Shown piece after piece: positions 32,955-45,364 of a stretch of 64,000 nt of DNA. The DNA lies in contig NW_022098058.1 of NCBI RefSeq assembly GCF_002288925.2, positions 72,021 through 136,020 of the forward strand. The letters run 5' to 3'. The DNA is from Delphinapterus leucas (taxonomy: Eukaryota > Chordata > Mammalia > Artiodactyla > Monodontidae). Numbering within the stretch: the stretch's first letter is position 1; each line of letters opens with the position of its first letter. The notes under the pieces were generated by a model that saw only the letters and a list, made by a program, of their open reading frames with translations, ran no database searches and was not told where the DNA came from. The position numbers and the translations under genes were made by a program.

Positions 32955-34830
32955 AACAAATATACGCAGTGTTTCCTAGTCTGATCAATGTTCATACCTT
33001 ATTTAAAATGGAAAAAAAAATTATGGAATTCCCCTAACCCTATGTTGGAAAATTATCTTATATAAACCACCATAAATATGAATAAAGAGAAGACTATGGA
33101 AAGTTCTTATGTTTCTAGAACTTATTCAACGCTGAAATCAAATTTATTCATAAAAATGGAATAAAACTATAAAACCACTGAAACAACATTATTTTCTTGT
33201 TTTTCTGGAAACATGAGCCCACGAAGTGAATGTGGTACTTACTGCTGAGATGCAGGCTCAAGAGAGTGTAGCATCCTTTACAATAGGGCCTGCAGACAGT
33301 TTGGATTTGCCTACCGCTTTTCTCTATTCAAACACTCCTGGGATATCACTTTTCATGACTTAATATGGTATCATTTGTCCTTCACTGGGGACAAAGACAC
33401 AATTTTCTGATTTTGGAAATCTCATCACAAAATTTTAAAATTTAACTTAGCATATCTTCTCACACATCATTTGAATACAACATATACATAGACTCTGATA
33501 AACCTTCAGAGTCCTCACGAAGGACGTGGTCATCCAGGTGACCTAGAATACGCTCATTTTTTTAAACAGCGTGATAACAACTAAAACCAGGAACTGAAAT
33601 CTCTCTCTCTTTCTCTCTCGTCTGTTAATCTACGTTTCTTCTAGACCTCAAGCACATTTCAGCAGAGGATAATCCAACACTGAATGAAAATCAATTTTAA
33701 AAATGTGATTACAGTAGGAAGAGAATGGGCTTTAGTATCAAACCTTGGAAAGATCACTTCCTACCAGCTCTTCCTTTCTACGGTGTAAAGGTAACAAAGA
33801 TGAGTATTAGCAGCTCTTGGGTGTCAGTGTTCAACATCCCTCAAGAAGTTAGAAATAAAATAAGATTGGCCTATAAGCATTAAACTGAAAAATGAACGCA
33901 AAGTGGGTGAAAGTAAATGAAAGGTGATATTATGTGCATATTTTATTAACCGGAATTCTTAGCTTCCAGGGAATAAAAGAGAAAAGGAGTAACTTCAGTA
34001 GTCATTGCACAGTGATTCTCCATTCATCAGTTCACCAAACGAACACATGCCACTGAGGGAGAGTGAGATGACAGAACCCCGAGTTAGCCGATCCTATGGT
34101 TAATGTCAGTTCCTGCTCATCTTCCTATTACTTGGTCCCAAAAGTAAACTAATACTTGTATAGAGAAACACAATCAGTTCCGATACATACTCCTGGGAAA
34201 ACGAGCTGCTACGGCAACCTTCAACGGCGTATATAATTATGGGGTACTATATTTTACAATCAATTTAAGGGAAATCCAATACTATTGGGTAATAGTACTT
34301 CCTTTTGAACTTAAGAACCTAGCCCTCGCTAAAGATGTGGTTCTGTTGTAGCTAGTGAAAAGAAATGCCCATTAGAAGGTGGTCAGCTTTGGAATGGATA
34401 GCAAGGATGGCTCACAGAGCCTGGTACTGTCCCAGGGGCTAGACCTCAACCCAACCGCCTCCCTGAGAGTGGTCGAACTCTCTTAAGGAGAGCGTGCAGC
34501 AGGCTGTTTTAGCCCAACGCCTTAGCCTCTGCAATGACATACTTCACTCCCCCTACTGGGTCTCAGTCTTCATTTTTGGTGAAGCAACTGTCCAAACACT
34601 TTGATTTTGCAAGTGGGTGTCTACAGGGAAAGATACATGGTATCTTCTTGTGAGTTAATCTACGTATCATTCTTGCGATCCTGTTTAAGTTGAGATCACA
34701 CTTTGAGAGATGGGAGTCCTTCTACGGGTAAATGAAATCCACTTTCCAAGTTTATAAGACTCACTGCTCAATGGAGGACTGTGAAACAAGCACCAAGACT
34801 CCGGATGCCATCTTTAGGAGGCAGCTAGCT
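32955..34830. other. Repeat-poor unique sequence
   Basis: The longest stretch with little recognisable repeat. A weak MIR-like piece lies at 33718-33815 and a short CT run at 33600-33620. No exon-like frame is seen on either strand. Confidence 0.35.
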
Positions 34831-34831
34831 G

Positions 34832-35035
34832 TGGGCTGTAGTGTCAGAAGAAACTGGACTCAAACCCTGGCTTCAACATTCACCTGCAGTGTGACATTGG
34901 ACAACTGTGTAACCTGTCTAGCCTTGGCTTCCTAATGTGTAAAAAAATGGGGAACAGTAAATACCCAGGTTGTAGGTGCTGATCACAATATGTGTCACAC
35001 AGCAAGCCCTCAATAAATATTAGGATGTGGTAGTA
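34832..35035 (+). mobile_element. MIR element
   Basis: Forward MIR from the tRNA-proximal part (gtgtcagaagaaactggac, tcaaaccctggcttcaac) through cagtgtgacattggac to a tail with aagccctcaataaatatt. Confidence 0.85.
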
Positions 35036-35149
35036 CTGGAATTACTAACCTCTCCATCCCACACTATCACCATGCCATGTCGTAATAAGTTCTTTTCTTT
35101 CCTATTGCAATTTCTGTGAAAACCACTGGGATCACTAATTGCAATCTGA

Positions 35150-35200
35150 TAAAATTCTTATCACAGTGCCTGGCACATAGAGGCTGCTCAATAAATTGTA
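35150..35200 (+). mobile_element. MIR tail fragment
   Basis: The word cacagtgcctggcacata followed by gctcaataaattg is the 3' end typical of MIR. Confidence 0.6.
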
Positions 35201-35204
35201 GCTC

Positions 35205-36190
35205 TCTTACAATGAGAATACAGGGCTCTGAGGATTCGCCTGAACATCTAAAGATGCATTTCTCCTCCTCCTATTCTCTCTGAGAAGGAACCTTACTGAG
35301 ATGAGGATAAATCTTATAATTGCTATAACACACTTTTCTCTTAAATGCAACCTCATCAGTTCTATCCAAGACACTTGCCAGACTTGTTCTTTCCATTAGC
35401 ATTGTAGACACTGAACTTGAACTCACTAAGGATTTGAAAAACAAAGTAGTACCTCAATAGACTTGTGGAGCAGAGGGAGGCAACTCCAAGGTAAGCAAAT
35501 CCATGGAGGAATGAATCCATGTTAAGCATTCCTCCCATGTCTGGGGGCTGTATTACCTCATCCGTTCCTCCCACTACAAACTGAAGTAGACTAATATAAT
35601 TTTAGTTACTTTACAGATAAGGAAATTGAGACTATGAGAGTTTAAGTAACCCGTTTAGGGTCATATGTAAAGGTTCAATGTATGAACCGAAAGCTGAAGC
35701 CATAAGCTCCATGGGAGGTGGAAATGTTACACCGCATCTTCCTTTCCTTGCATAAATATTCACATTTAACTTGTTTGACCTTCAGGTTCTTCTGTAACAT
35801 TCTTGGAGTGGAAACAATCAGGGCAGGAATCTGCCAGCCCAGTGGTTCTATGAGGCTCTGAAAAAATATGGTATGAATAACTATCAAATATTTCATGCAT
35901 CCTTCATTGCTGTAGGTCAAACAACTTATAAGGAAGTGAAAGGAAAATTTCAGAAGCTAAATTGAAGTCAAGAAGTCTCTCCTGTTAGGACAGGCTGGAA
36001 AGATTAAGGCTTTTATGACTGAGGTTTATATAATCGTGAACCATTATGATTTTCTAAGTCCTGGCATACGTATAGCAGATGGCCTATACACGTATGACGG
36101 ACGGGGTCGTTTTAGAGAATGAAACGAGGACTTTGCACTATGGAGAATCAAGTGCATGATATTTCCTCAAGCAGGTGGAAACAAAGGGTT
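35205..36190. other. Mostly unassigned; MIR-like piece at 35605-35670
   Basis: The words actttacagataaggaaatt and gtttaagtaacccgttt suggest a minus-strand MIR remnant. Otherwise nothing is recognised. Confidence 0.4.
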
Positions 36191-36194
36191 AACC

Positions 36195-36410
36195 CTGCAT
36201 GTACTAAATACCTATCGTGTGCCAGTCCATGCTGGGTGCTCTGTGTAGACCATTTTATTACCTCTCATACCCTGTAAAGAAGACTTCATGCTCATTTTAT
36301 GGATGAGAAAATCAAGATTCATGAGTAGTCAATATTTTGCCTAAGATTACAGAACAAATCAATGGTAAAGTCTGGATCTGAGCCCAGGTTTTGAATATTC
36401 AATTTGGTGC
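36195..36410 (-). mobile_element. MIR element
   Basis: Reverse MIR: atgctgggtgctctgtg, ctcattttatggatgag, ttgcctaagattacagaac, ctggatctgagcccaggt. Confidence 0.85.
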
Positions 36411-36414
36411 TAAT

Positions 36415-36955
36415 ACTGGCTTGAGGAGGGTTAGACTGGAATTCTCTACTGTGCTCCTAGTAGTAGGGGTTAGATTTTTTTTTTTTTATAAGTTTGGGAA
36501 AAGCTGGGTTAAATAAAATTAGACAGGCTTTCTCATAGTGGAATTGATAAGAGCTTTGCTAAATTTCAGAAGAGGGATACAGCGTGTATCATTTCCCAGA
36601 TGGAATTTGTTTTTCAAGACACATTTCTTTGACTATGGTTCTGTACTGCAACGTTAGGGTAGCACTGGCTGGATACATTCCCAGATGAGCTATTTATTAC
36701 AGGTACATAGAGAAATTATATAATTTCAAGAGAAATGAAGGCCATCGCTGCCTGGCTTTGGTCCAACAACAAGACATATGTTACTGCTTCTCTAATCAGG
36801 GGGGTGTGCTTGGGGATAGAGCTGTCTTTTCTTATTACCTAACATTTAAACTGTAGGACTTTGTTTTTTCCGGACTTTGCTTTTTCCACTTCTTACATTT
36901 AAAAGTATCTTTCTGCTTGATGGTCATGATGTCGGGGAATCTGAAAGTTTTGTTT
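36415..36955. other. Unassigned sequence
   Basis: No recognised gene or repeat. A T run lies at 36477-36487. Confidence 0.3.
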
Positions 36956-36959
36956 TGAA

Positions 36960-37560
36960 ACGTCCTAGATAATGGCACATATTGACAAATGTGTAGGGAA
37001 ATGAGAAATCATACAGAGTGGTGTGCGTATAAATGTACACAACCAAAAAAAAAAAAATTTACACAACCACTTCTGAGAGCAAGCTGGCAATCTCTATACT
37101 TGAATTCCACTTCCAACCAAATGGCCTAGAGGCGCTGTTACAAACATGCACAAGGAGACGTGCAAGTATACCGATCACACAATGTTTGAAACAAACAAAC
37201 AAAAAAAATCGGAAAAATGTAATTTTTTGTAATCAGAGGAAAGCAAAAATTGAAGTTTGTTCATAAATTTAATCTCATGTGGCAATAAATCATTGAAGTA
37301 CATGCATCTACATTAACCTCAAAAATATAATACTAACAAAGAACTAGTTGCATATAGCGTCGCCCCATTTATATAATGTTTAAATTATATAAATGCAAAA
37401 TAATACCATATATTGTGTACATATACTTGCATGTAGTAAAAGTATAGACACATACTCTACGTAATATGTAAAATTTATGTAATTCTATACATAACAGATA
37501 GTCACTAACCTTAAATGGTTTATACCTAGGGAAGAAGAAAGGAAGAATGGAAAGAATAAA
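36960..37560 (+). mobile_element. Old L1 3' end (L1ME-like)
   Basis: The order agctggcaatctctatactt, ttgaattccacttcc, cacaatgtttgaa, gcaataaatcattgaagtac and catttatataatg follows the ORF2-tail/3'UTR of old L1s. Strongly diverged. Confidence 0.55.
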
Positions 37561-37614
37561 CTTTCCACTGGGTAGGTGACACATGTCTCCCTTTATTTAC
37601 TTTTATGTATCTTT

Positions 37615-37831
37615 TTTTTTTTTTTTTTTTGGCAGTACACGGGCCTCTCACTGCTGTGGCCTCTCCTGTTGCGGAGCACAGGCTCCGGACGCACAGGCTC
37701 AGCGGCCACGGCTCACGGGCCCAGCCGCTCCGCGGCATGTGGGATATTCCCGGGCCAGGGCATGAACCCGCGTCCCGTGCATCGGCAGGCGGACTCTCAA
37801 CCACTGCGCCACTGCACCACCAGGGAAGCCC
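37615..37831 (-). mobile_element. CHR-type SINE (short form)
   Basis: A minus-strand copy with a poly(T) left end. A 17-bp target-site duplication with one mismatch flanks it: tacttttatgtatcttt at 37598-37614 and tacgtttatgtatcttt at 37832-37848. Near its head the element carries a short internal duplication (cactgcgc then cactgcac, about 37802-37818). Confidence 0.95.
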
Positions 37832-37849
37832 TACGTTTATGTATCTTTG

Positions 37850-38375
37850 AGTTAATATATTTAATAATAAAACAAAGCTAAAATATTTCTTGTGCTTAAA
37901 ACTCCTACCAAGGTAGTCAACCTGGTTCACAAACAGAAGGAAAATGATTGAACAAAAAAAACAATTAAAACTTACCCTTTTATTCTTATAAACTTGTTTA
38001 TCCCTTGGGTGGGGCAGGATTTATTTAGCACCATTTATTTATGAAAAATTACAAAAGAGATATAACCTGAGTACTGATTTAAGAGATGACAAAATGAAAA
38101 AAAAATGCATCTTAGATAGAATATGGTAAATTTGACATTTTTAAGCATTTTAAATAGTTAAGTATATGAAACTATTCAGAAATTGCCCTAATATTATTTT
38201 TTGATTGATGCAATATATGACTTCATAATATAACGGCACCATATATTAGCTGGTGTTTTTCTTTACGTCCCAAGATGCTGTAAAGTTTATTATAAATACC
38301 TAACATGACAAGATAACCTCAAGAATTCACTTGTTCTATCAGTGATGCACTTTTTTTTTTTTTTTTACAGTTTTA
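37850..38375. other. Unassigned AT-rich sequence
   Basis: No gene or confident repeat. A T run lies at 38351-38366. Confidence 0.3.
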
Positions 38376-38379
38376 CACA

Positions 38380-39110
38380 CATTTTCTAACTTGTTGGCTC
38401 TGTGTCCTACTCTCACTTCAGCAATTTCATATTTATGTGGATGTAGACTGAAGTTATAGCATGAGATACATGACTGCTAGCTTTAAAAACAAAAGATTGA
38501 TAACAGCTCAGCTGTCAGCCCCATGGTTCAATCTGTCCCTTATCTATCAGACTGCAGTTTATAGAAGGAGACTATGTAATTACAATTCTTCATAGCTCTA
38601 CAAACTTCCTCTGACATCCACATGATTATTTCGTGGGAAGCTGTAACTTGAAGCAATTCTCTGAACTTCAAACTGCATGAATCAGCAACTTGGATTCAAG
38701 ATGTGAAGTGTCAGCAAATCATCTTTTAAAAATGGATATTTCCTGGAACAGTTGGTTTAAAAAAAGAAAGTCATGTGGTTCTCCAAAATCTTCACAGGCC
38801 TATGTGGATTTTTCTTTAAACACCAAGCTCTCTACTTACTTGAAAAGACTTCTAAAATCTCAAATGATACCAAGAAAAATAGCCAGAGAAATAACAGGGG
38901 TTCTTCACTTAATGAAAATCTAAATTCTCAGGATTTGTGAAAACATGATGGTTAATTACAAAGGGACACTTCACTATATAAAGGGTTTTAATTACCTGCT
39001 TTAATGAAGAATATGTCTGATGAATTTAAATGTAATGCAACTTTCTGTGAAAGCTCTAGCTTATCTTGGCCTTCTCCTTTTACCCCAAATTAGTCAGCCT
39101 AATTAATGAT
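38380..39110. promoter_or_regulatory. Candidate conserved non-coding element
   Basis: A repeat-free AT-rich stretch with clustered homeodomain-type cores: ttaatta at 38952-38958, ttaatta at 38988-38994 and taattaat at 39100-39107. A weak plus-strand frame (38690-38923) has no domain. Regulatory function is only an inference from texture. Confidence 0.3.
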
Positions 39111-39114
39111 CTTT

Positions 39115-39640
39115 TCTAAAATAAAAATTGGATAACACCATACAAATCAACGCACTTAAAATCTTCTACAAGAATGTGGTATACAGTTTTTCCATCTTTA
39201 GCAGACCAACTAAGAATAGAACAATTCTCCCAATGAAAACAATGGAAATTCTGGATAAAATACCTATGGTATCGAAGAGGAACCAAGGCAATGAGCACTG
39301 AGGTGTCAAGATCTTTAGAAAAGGGAAATATGGAAGTGATCCTGACACTGGGGACAGCTTTCTTCCCTCATGGCATTTGCCAGTTCAATGTGGCAGCCTG
39401 CAAGCTGATTATGGCAGCAACAATTATCAATAGAGGCATAAAGATACCAGACACCAGATAAGCAGTAATGGGCATAAAGCAGTAGGTTGAGAGGCTAAAG
39501 CTGAAAATTATGTAATCTCAAGGGGCTCAGGAACAACAATCATAGCTTAAGGGCCACCAATAACAAGGGGCCAGGTAAAAATCTCAGGCTATCAGTTGAA
39601 TGTCTGAAGGAGTACACCAAAGAAGGGCCAAACAGAAACA
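39115..39640. other. Unassigned sequence
   Basis: No recognised exon. It may include the decayed 5' part of the following L1. Confidence 0.3.
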
Positions 39641-40129
39641 GACTAACACTGACAAAGACTAGAATCCAGCTGAAATCAGCTCAACCCCAAGCTATATTAA
39701 GATGTATTTCCCTAACCGAGCTGACTGCTGGAAGCAAAATCAAACTTTATCTTACACAAGATAACATCACCAGACCATGGAATTCTCTGCAATTTTTTAT
39801 ACCCATATTTGACATCCAATTAAAAAAAATTATGTCATTCAACATACCAGGAGTCACAACTAAATGTCCAAAAAACAAGAAAAAAGCAAAGCAAATGGCT
39901 AAAAATTAAAAATAAAATAAAATGCTAACAAGAGATTCATATATTGGAGCTATCAGACAGGGTAAAGTTTTAAAACAACTGTTAGCCCAAAACATTAGAA
40001 GATATGATAAAAAGAATTTCAGGAGGTAATTGGAATTTATTAAAAAGAATCAAATGAAAATCATGAAACTGAAAAATGCAATAAGTGGAGTTAGAAAAAA
40101 TTAGTTAAGTTGAAGAGAGAAGTTTGATT

Positions 40130-40405
40130 TATTTTTGCTTTCTGTTTTTAATTGGAGTACAGTTGCTTTACAATATTATGTTTCTACTGTACAGCAAAGT
40201 AAATCAGCTATATGTATACATATATCCCCTCATTTTTGAATTTCCTTCTTATTAAGGTCACCACAGAGCATTAAGTAGAGTTCCCTGTGCTATACAGCTG
40301 GTTCTCGTTAGTTATCTATTTTATACATAGTATCAATAGTGTATATATGTCAATCCCAATCTCCCCATTCATCCCACCCTCCCCCACCCCCAAAATTTGG
40401 TCAGT
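40130..40405 (-). mobile_element. L1 3'UTR inserted in older L1
   Basis: Read on the minus strand, this is the same artiodactyl-type L1 3' end seen at 50-470: attggagtacagttgcttta, actgtacagcaaagtaaatc, agttccctgtgctatac, ending in a C-rich tract (the reverse of the G-rich motif). Confidence 0.8.
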
Positions 40406-41470
40406 AGAAAACACTAAGACTAAACCAGAGAGAAATTTTTAAAAGATGAAAAAATAATAAAAGGCACATGGGACTCAGGAAAAAGCTATAATATATGTTA
40501 TTAGAATGACCAAAAATAGTAAAGAGAGAAAATGTTTTACAAGCAATATTTGAAGAGATATAGACAGAGATTTTTTTTTAATAGCAGAAAGATATCAAGC
40601 CACAAATTCAAGAATTGCTACAATCACCAAGCCAGACAAAGATATAGAAAACTAAACCTTGAGTCCTCATAATAAATATTGAAAACAAAAGGAAAAGAGA
40701 CAAATCTTAAGAACACCACTCCTGATACATTATCTTCAAAGGAACAGCAAAAAGAAAGCTGAATTTCCAACAGAAATAATGTAAGTCAGAGACAATGGAA
40801 TATGTTTAAAGTGGTGAAAGAAAAGAACAAGCATTCATATCCCATAAAAACATCCTTCAAAAATAAAGGGAATAAAGATATTTTCAAACAACTAAAAGGA
40901 GGGAATTACTCACCAGCAAACCCACACCAAGAGAAAAACCTAAAGAAGTTCTTCTAATAGGAAGGGAAGCAGAAACAAAACTACGTGGATGAATCTGAAT
41001 AAAGATTGACTGTATAAAACCCCTATAGTACATGGAGTTTGATGTACATACAAAACTAAAACAAATAAAATAAAAATCAAGGTGGGTTAAGTGACTTTAA
41101 AGGATTATAAAGTCCTTGCATGTTCTAGGAAATGGTAAACATACCAATTTATATACTTTAATGAGACAGGTATACATATTATACTCTCTAGAATTACCAT
41201 TAAAAAAATAACAAAAAATGTACAATATGATAGTCAGGGAAATAGTTAAAACAATAGAAACGTACTTAAGTATACAAAAAAAGAAAAAAGAAATACAGAA
41301 TAGGTGGCCAACACTGCAAACAGTAACATTATGGGTTTACATTAAAGGTGTCAGTACTTAAATTAAATGCAAATAAATTAAATACTTCAGTTAAAAGACA
41401 AATATTGCCAGACTGAATAATCATGATTTGAAAAATTAAACAGAACCATATGCCTTAAAAATGCACACAC

Positions 41471-41689
41471 GAGGGCTTCCCTGGTGGTGCAGTGGTTGAG
41501 AGTCCGCCTGCCGATGCAGGGGACACGGGTTCGTGCCCCGGTCCAGGAAGATCCCACGTGCCGCGGAGCGGCTGGGCCCGTGAGCCATGGCCGCTGAGCC
41601 TGCGCATCCGGAGCCTGTGCTCCGCACCAGAAGAGGCCACAACAGTGAGAGGTCCGCGTACCGCAAAAAAAAAAAAAAAAAAAAAAAAA
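41471..41689 (+). mobile_element. CHR-type SINE (short form)
   Basis: A full-length copy with a ~25-base poly(A) tail, inserted in the old L1. An 8-bp identical flank, gcacacac, at 41463-41470 and 41690-41697, is its target duplication. The upstream A-rich bases may extend it. Confidence 0.95.
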
Positions 41690-41766
41690 GCACACACAAT
41701 AAACACAAGGATGTGGAAAGGTTGAAAATAAATGTATGAAACGATACCTTACACAAAACTAACTGA

Positions 41767-42122
41767 TATGGAAGGATTGTGTCCACAAAATTCATATATT
41801 AAATCCCCAACCCCTAATGTGACTATACCTGGAGATATGGCTTTCAGGTGGTAATTAAGGTGAAATGAAGTCATAAGGGTAGGATACTAATCTGATATAG
41901 TATTGGTGGCCTGTTAAGAAGAGTCATGGACTGAGGAAAGGCCTTGTGAGGATGCAGTGATAAGCCAGTGACCTATAAGAAAAGGAGAGTTCTCACCAAA
42001 CACTACCCTGCTGGCACCTTGATCTTGGACTTCCAGTCTTCAGGACTGTGAGAAAATACAGCTGTGTTGCTTAAGCCACCCAGTCAGTGTATTTTGTTAT
42101 GGCACCCTGAGCAGACTAAGAT
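41767..42122 (+). mobile_element. MST/MLT1-type ERVL-MaLR LTR
   Basis: Start ggattgtgtccacaaaattc, then aatccccaacccctaatgtg, and end cttgatcttggacttccag, actgtgagaaaatacagc, aagccacccagtcagtg, gcagactaagatac. The family order is complete, so this is a solo LTR inserted in the old L1. Confidence 0.85.
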
Positions 42123-43459
42123 ACTAACAAAAATACGTTTGATGCATTTACTCGAATATCAGACCAATTAGACTTTAAGGCAAGAAAAAATTATTAGAAC
42201 AAATATGGGATAGTGTATAACGATGAAAGATTCAATCACTAGGAAGATTAATATTTTTTGCAGTGATAACCTAATATAAAAATATGTAAAACAAAAATTG
42301 AAAGAGAAATGGACAAATCTTTAATCATAGAAGAACATTTTAATATACCTCTGAGAAACTGATAGAATACGGAGAAAAAAATGTGAGGACACAGATCTGA
42401 GAAACACAGTAAGGCTGACCTAGTTGACACAAAAATATGGCACTGAACAACCGCAGAACATAAATTGTTTTTCAAGAACACTGGAAACATTTACCAAAAT
42501 CGATCATATATTTTGCCAAAAAGAAAGTCATAACAAATTTTAAAGAACTGAAGTCATAAAGAAAGGTTTATTAGCCACTGGGAAACTGAACTAGAAAACA
42601 ATAGTAAAAAGATAACTAGAAAAAACCCAAACATGGAAACTAATCACTTCTAATATTATGGCTTATGTGAGAAATCAAATGGAAATTAGAAAATATTTTG
42701 AAGTGAATGACAAAAGTATGAGTTGTCAGAAGTTGCATGATTCAACTAAAGCCATGGTGTAAGGAAAACATTTACAACTGTGTATGCATATATTTAAAAA
42801 GAAGAGTGACTGAAGACTTGGGAGCTGAGCATTCATTTTAAGAAATAATAAAGAAATAACAACTGAAACTCAAGAAATTAGAATGGAGGCAATACTAGAT
42901 TTAAGAGGAAGAATTAATGAAATATAAAAAAGTACAATAGAGAACATCAACAAAGTCAAAACTTGGTATTTTGAAAGACATAAAATTGGTAAACCATAAG
43001 AAGACTGATAACGAAAAAAGATAGAGGTACGAAGTACTGATATCATACATTAGAAGGGAGATATAACTACAGAACCTACAGATATTACAAAGATAATTAG
43101 AAAGGATTTTGAATAACTATACGTTTAGGATAAATCTGCCCATTTGGATTAAAACACAAAATCTTAGAAAAATTGTTTACTACCTTGACATAAGAAAAAT
43201 AATCCAAATAGAATTAAAGCCTAGAAAAGTGATTAATTCAAAAAAAAATTTATTAAAAAATTGTCAGAAAGAATACTTCAGAGCTCAGAAAACGGCTTCA
43301 CTGGAAATGATACTTTACGGACCTAATTATGGTTATCCACCAAAGCCTACAAGAAACTTTCTGATTAATGAAGAAATAGTTATAGCTTCCTTTTTAAGAT
43401 TGGAAATAAAATGGGAATATTTTATATTATCCATAGCTAAAATTATTTGAAATGTAATA

Positions 43460-43953
43460 AAAAATAAAATACATAAATGGGTTAAAATTGGAAAAGTAAA
43501 ATTGGCATTACTGGAAGTATTTTAAGTCTTGGACTTAAAAATAAGGAGTAAGATGGCAGCTGCTTGATTAGGAAACTCTCCACACACCCTATGAAAGGAG
43601 ACCTTAAAATTAAGAAGGCCACCAACCACACATCAGCTTTGCCTTCAATTTTACTAGAAAAAATAGATCTTAATTGTTATCGTAATTACCTGTAAGAGAG
43701 AAGAAAACAAATCCAACAGATTTCTGTAAGAGATGAGAAATTCCCTTCTTTCCTGCCACAGCAAGGTTATGGATGTTGAGAGCAATCATTACAGGGCAGC
43801 AGGGAGCTTGGACACAATATAGGTTGAAGGTACACCTACTGGCCAAATCTGGGATAATTTGAGCACCAAAATAATTAAATACAGTAATAAGTTATAAACT
43901 GATGAAAGAATGGGAATCTTTAAGTCCATAACGATGGTACCCAGATAGATAAG
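43460..43953. other. Unassigned sequence
   Basis: No recognised gene. The 113-codon plus frame just upstream (43109-43450) overlaps decayed L1 and is not considered a gene. Confidence 0.3.
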
Positions 43954-43955
43954 TA

Positions 43956-44065
43956 TTGGGGTGGCCAAAGAGTTCGCTCATTTCAAGTAAAAATAAAAGG
44001 CAGTTTTCATTTTCACCGAGAGCTTTATTGAATGTATTCATTAACCGAATGAACTTTTTGGCCAA
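43956..44065. mobile_element. Mariner-derived MITE
   Basis: The left end ttggggtggccaaagagttc and right end gaactttttggccaa are inverted repeats typical of the cetartiodactyl mariner group (ggccaaaaagttcgttc core). TA dinucleotides at 43954-43955 and 44066-44067 fit the mariner TA target. About 110 bp long, with no transposase. Confidence 0.85.
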
Positions 44066-44233
44066 TACCACATATAAAGAAATGGAGGAGGAAGAGGGCT
44101 CTTTCGTCCACTAGAATGCTGAGCACCAACTGGTATATACAGAGAGAATGTTAGAACTGGAAAGTTAGGAAAAATAGAAACTGTCCAGTGGAGAAATTGG
44201 ATTCCTTGACAAGGTGATCAAAATGAACATCAC

Positions 44234-44464
44234 TGGGCTTCCCTGGTGGCGCAGTGGTTGAGAGTCTGCCTGCCGATGCAGGGGACACGGGTTCGTGCCC
44301 CGGTCAGGGAAGATCCCACATGCCGCAGAGTGGCTGGGCCCGTGAGCCATGGCCGCTGAGCCTGTGCATCCGGAGCCTGTGCTCCGCAACGGGAGAGGCC
44401 ACAGCAGCAAGAGGCCACAGCAGCAAGAGGCCCGCGTATCGCAAAAACAAAAAAAACCAACAAA
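44234..44464 (+). mobile_element. CHR-type SINE with internal duplication
   Basis: A full-length copy. A 14-bp target-site duplication with one mismatch flanks it: aaaatgaacatcac at 44220-44233 and aaaattaacatcac at 44465-44478. Near its 3' end the gaggccacagcagcaa unit is tandemly duplicated (about 44394-44427). The tail is A-rich with Cs. Confidence 0.95.
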
Positions 44465-44517
44465 AAAATTAACATCACCAGCTAGAGGCAGACGAACACC
44501 ATGTGCCTCCATATGGG

Positions 44518-45364
44518 ATACTCTGAGAAGGACACAACTTCTCTTATGTAACCTGAATCTAATCATGAGAAAGCACAAACCAGAAAGGGAAACATCTATT
44601 ACAAAAAAAAATAAGTCTATTCTTTAAAAATGTCAATTTCATAATGTCAATTTCATAAAAAGACATTCCTAATATTCCTGTTAGGGGAGACTTGAGACAT
44701 GAACAGAACATATATTACTGATGTTCGAGTGGGTCTTGTGCTGGAGGAAAAAGAAAGTGCTATAATCTGATTGAGTCAATTCACAAAATCAGAAATATTT
44801 GGTAAATTAAAATAATCAATGTTAAATTTTAAAGTTGATAATTTTATTGTGTTTATATAAGACAATAGTCCCTGTTCTGAGGAAATACACACTGGCATAT
44901 TTAGGGGTAAATGTCCATTATGTATGCAACTCATTTTCAATTTGACTAGAAAAAGATGTTATACATATATACAGAGAGAGAGGGACAGAAGGAAACTAAA
45001 GCACAGGAAAATATGTTTGTAAGACATACAATTGATGAAGAGTGTATATCCAGAATATGTACAAGGTTTTTATGAGCAATAAGAAAAATATCAAATCCAA
45101 TCAAATGGGCAGGAGACTCGAATAGATCCTTCATAAAAGTAGATATTCAAATGGCAAATAAATATGTGAAAAGTTTCTCAGCTTTATTCACTCCACATTG
45201 TTAGGCTTACCTGTTGTTTACAGACACATCCTTGGTGGTCCATCCTTGTCCATGGCACATGAATCTTTAAACAATTGAAATATTATGCATTGAATTAGTT
45301 CAACTAAGTCTTAAAGCACCCTGAGGAGATTGAGCCAGGTAAAAAACTGAAGTAGTAGGGCATT
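44518..45364 (+). repeat. 847-bp tandem duplication, copy 1
   Basis: The segment is repeated immediately downstream with no difference that I can find. It includes a decayed L1 ORF2 C-terminal piece (around 45040-45180) and otherwise unassigned sequence. The duplicated unit starts about 50 bp after the CHR SINE. Identical 62-codon minus-strand frames in each copy are not genes. Confidence 0.95.

Larger units (their letters stand above)
39640..43460 (+). mobile_element. Old L1 (L1M/HAL1-like), interrupted three times
   Basis: The diverged plus-strand L1 shows an ORF1-like section (ttggagctatcagacagg near 39945; then the C-terminal part near 40740-40920 with aaacatccttcaaaaataaa). An ORF2 endonuclease start follows near 41365, and further ORF2 linker sequence runs from about 42130 to beyond 43100. 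It is split by an L1 3' end (40130-40405), a SINE (41471-41689) and a MaLR LTR (41767-42122). No frame survives. Confidence 0.7.

Noticed and set aside
43109..43450. 113-codon plus-strand frame
   Set aside because: It lies in AT-rich decayed L1 sequence with no recognisable protein family.
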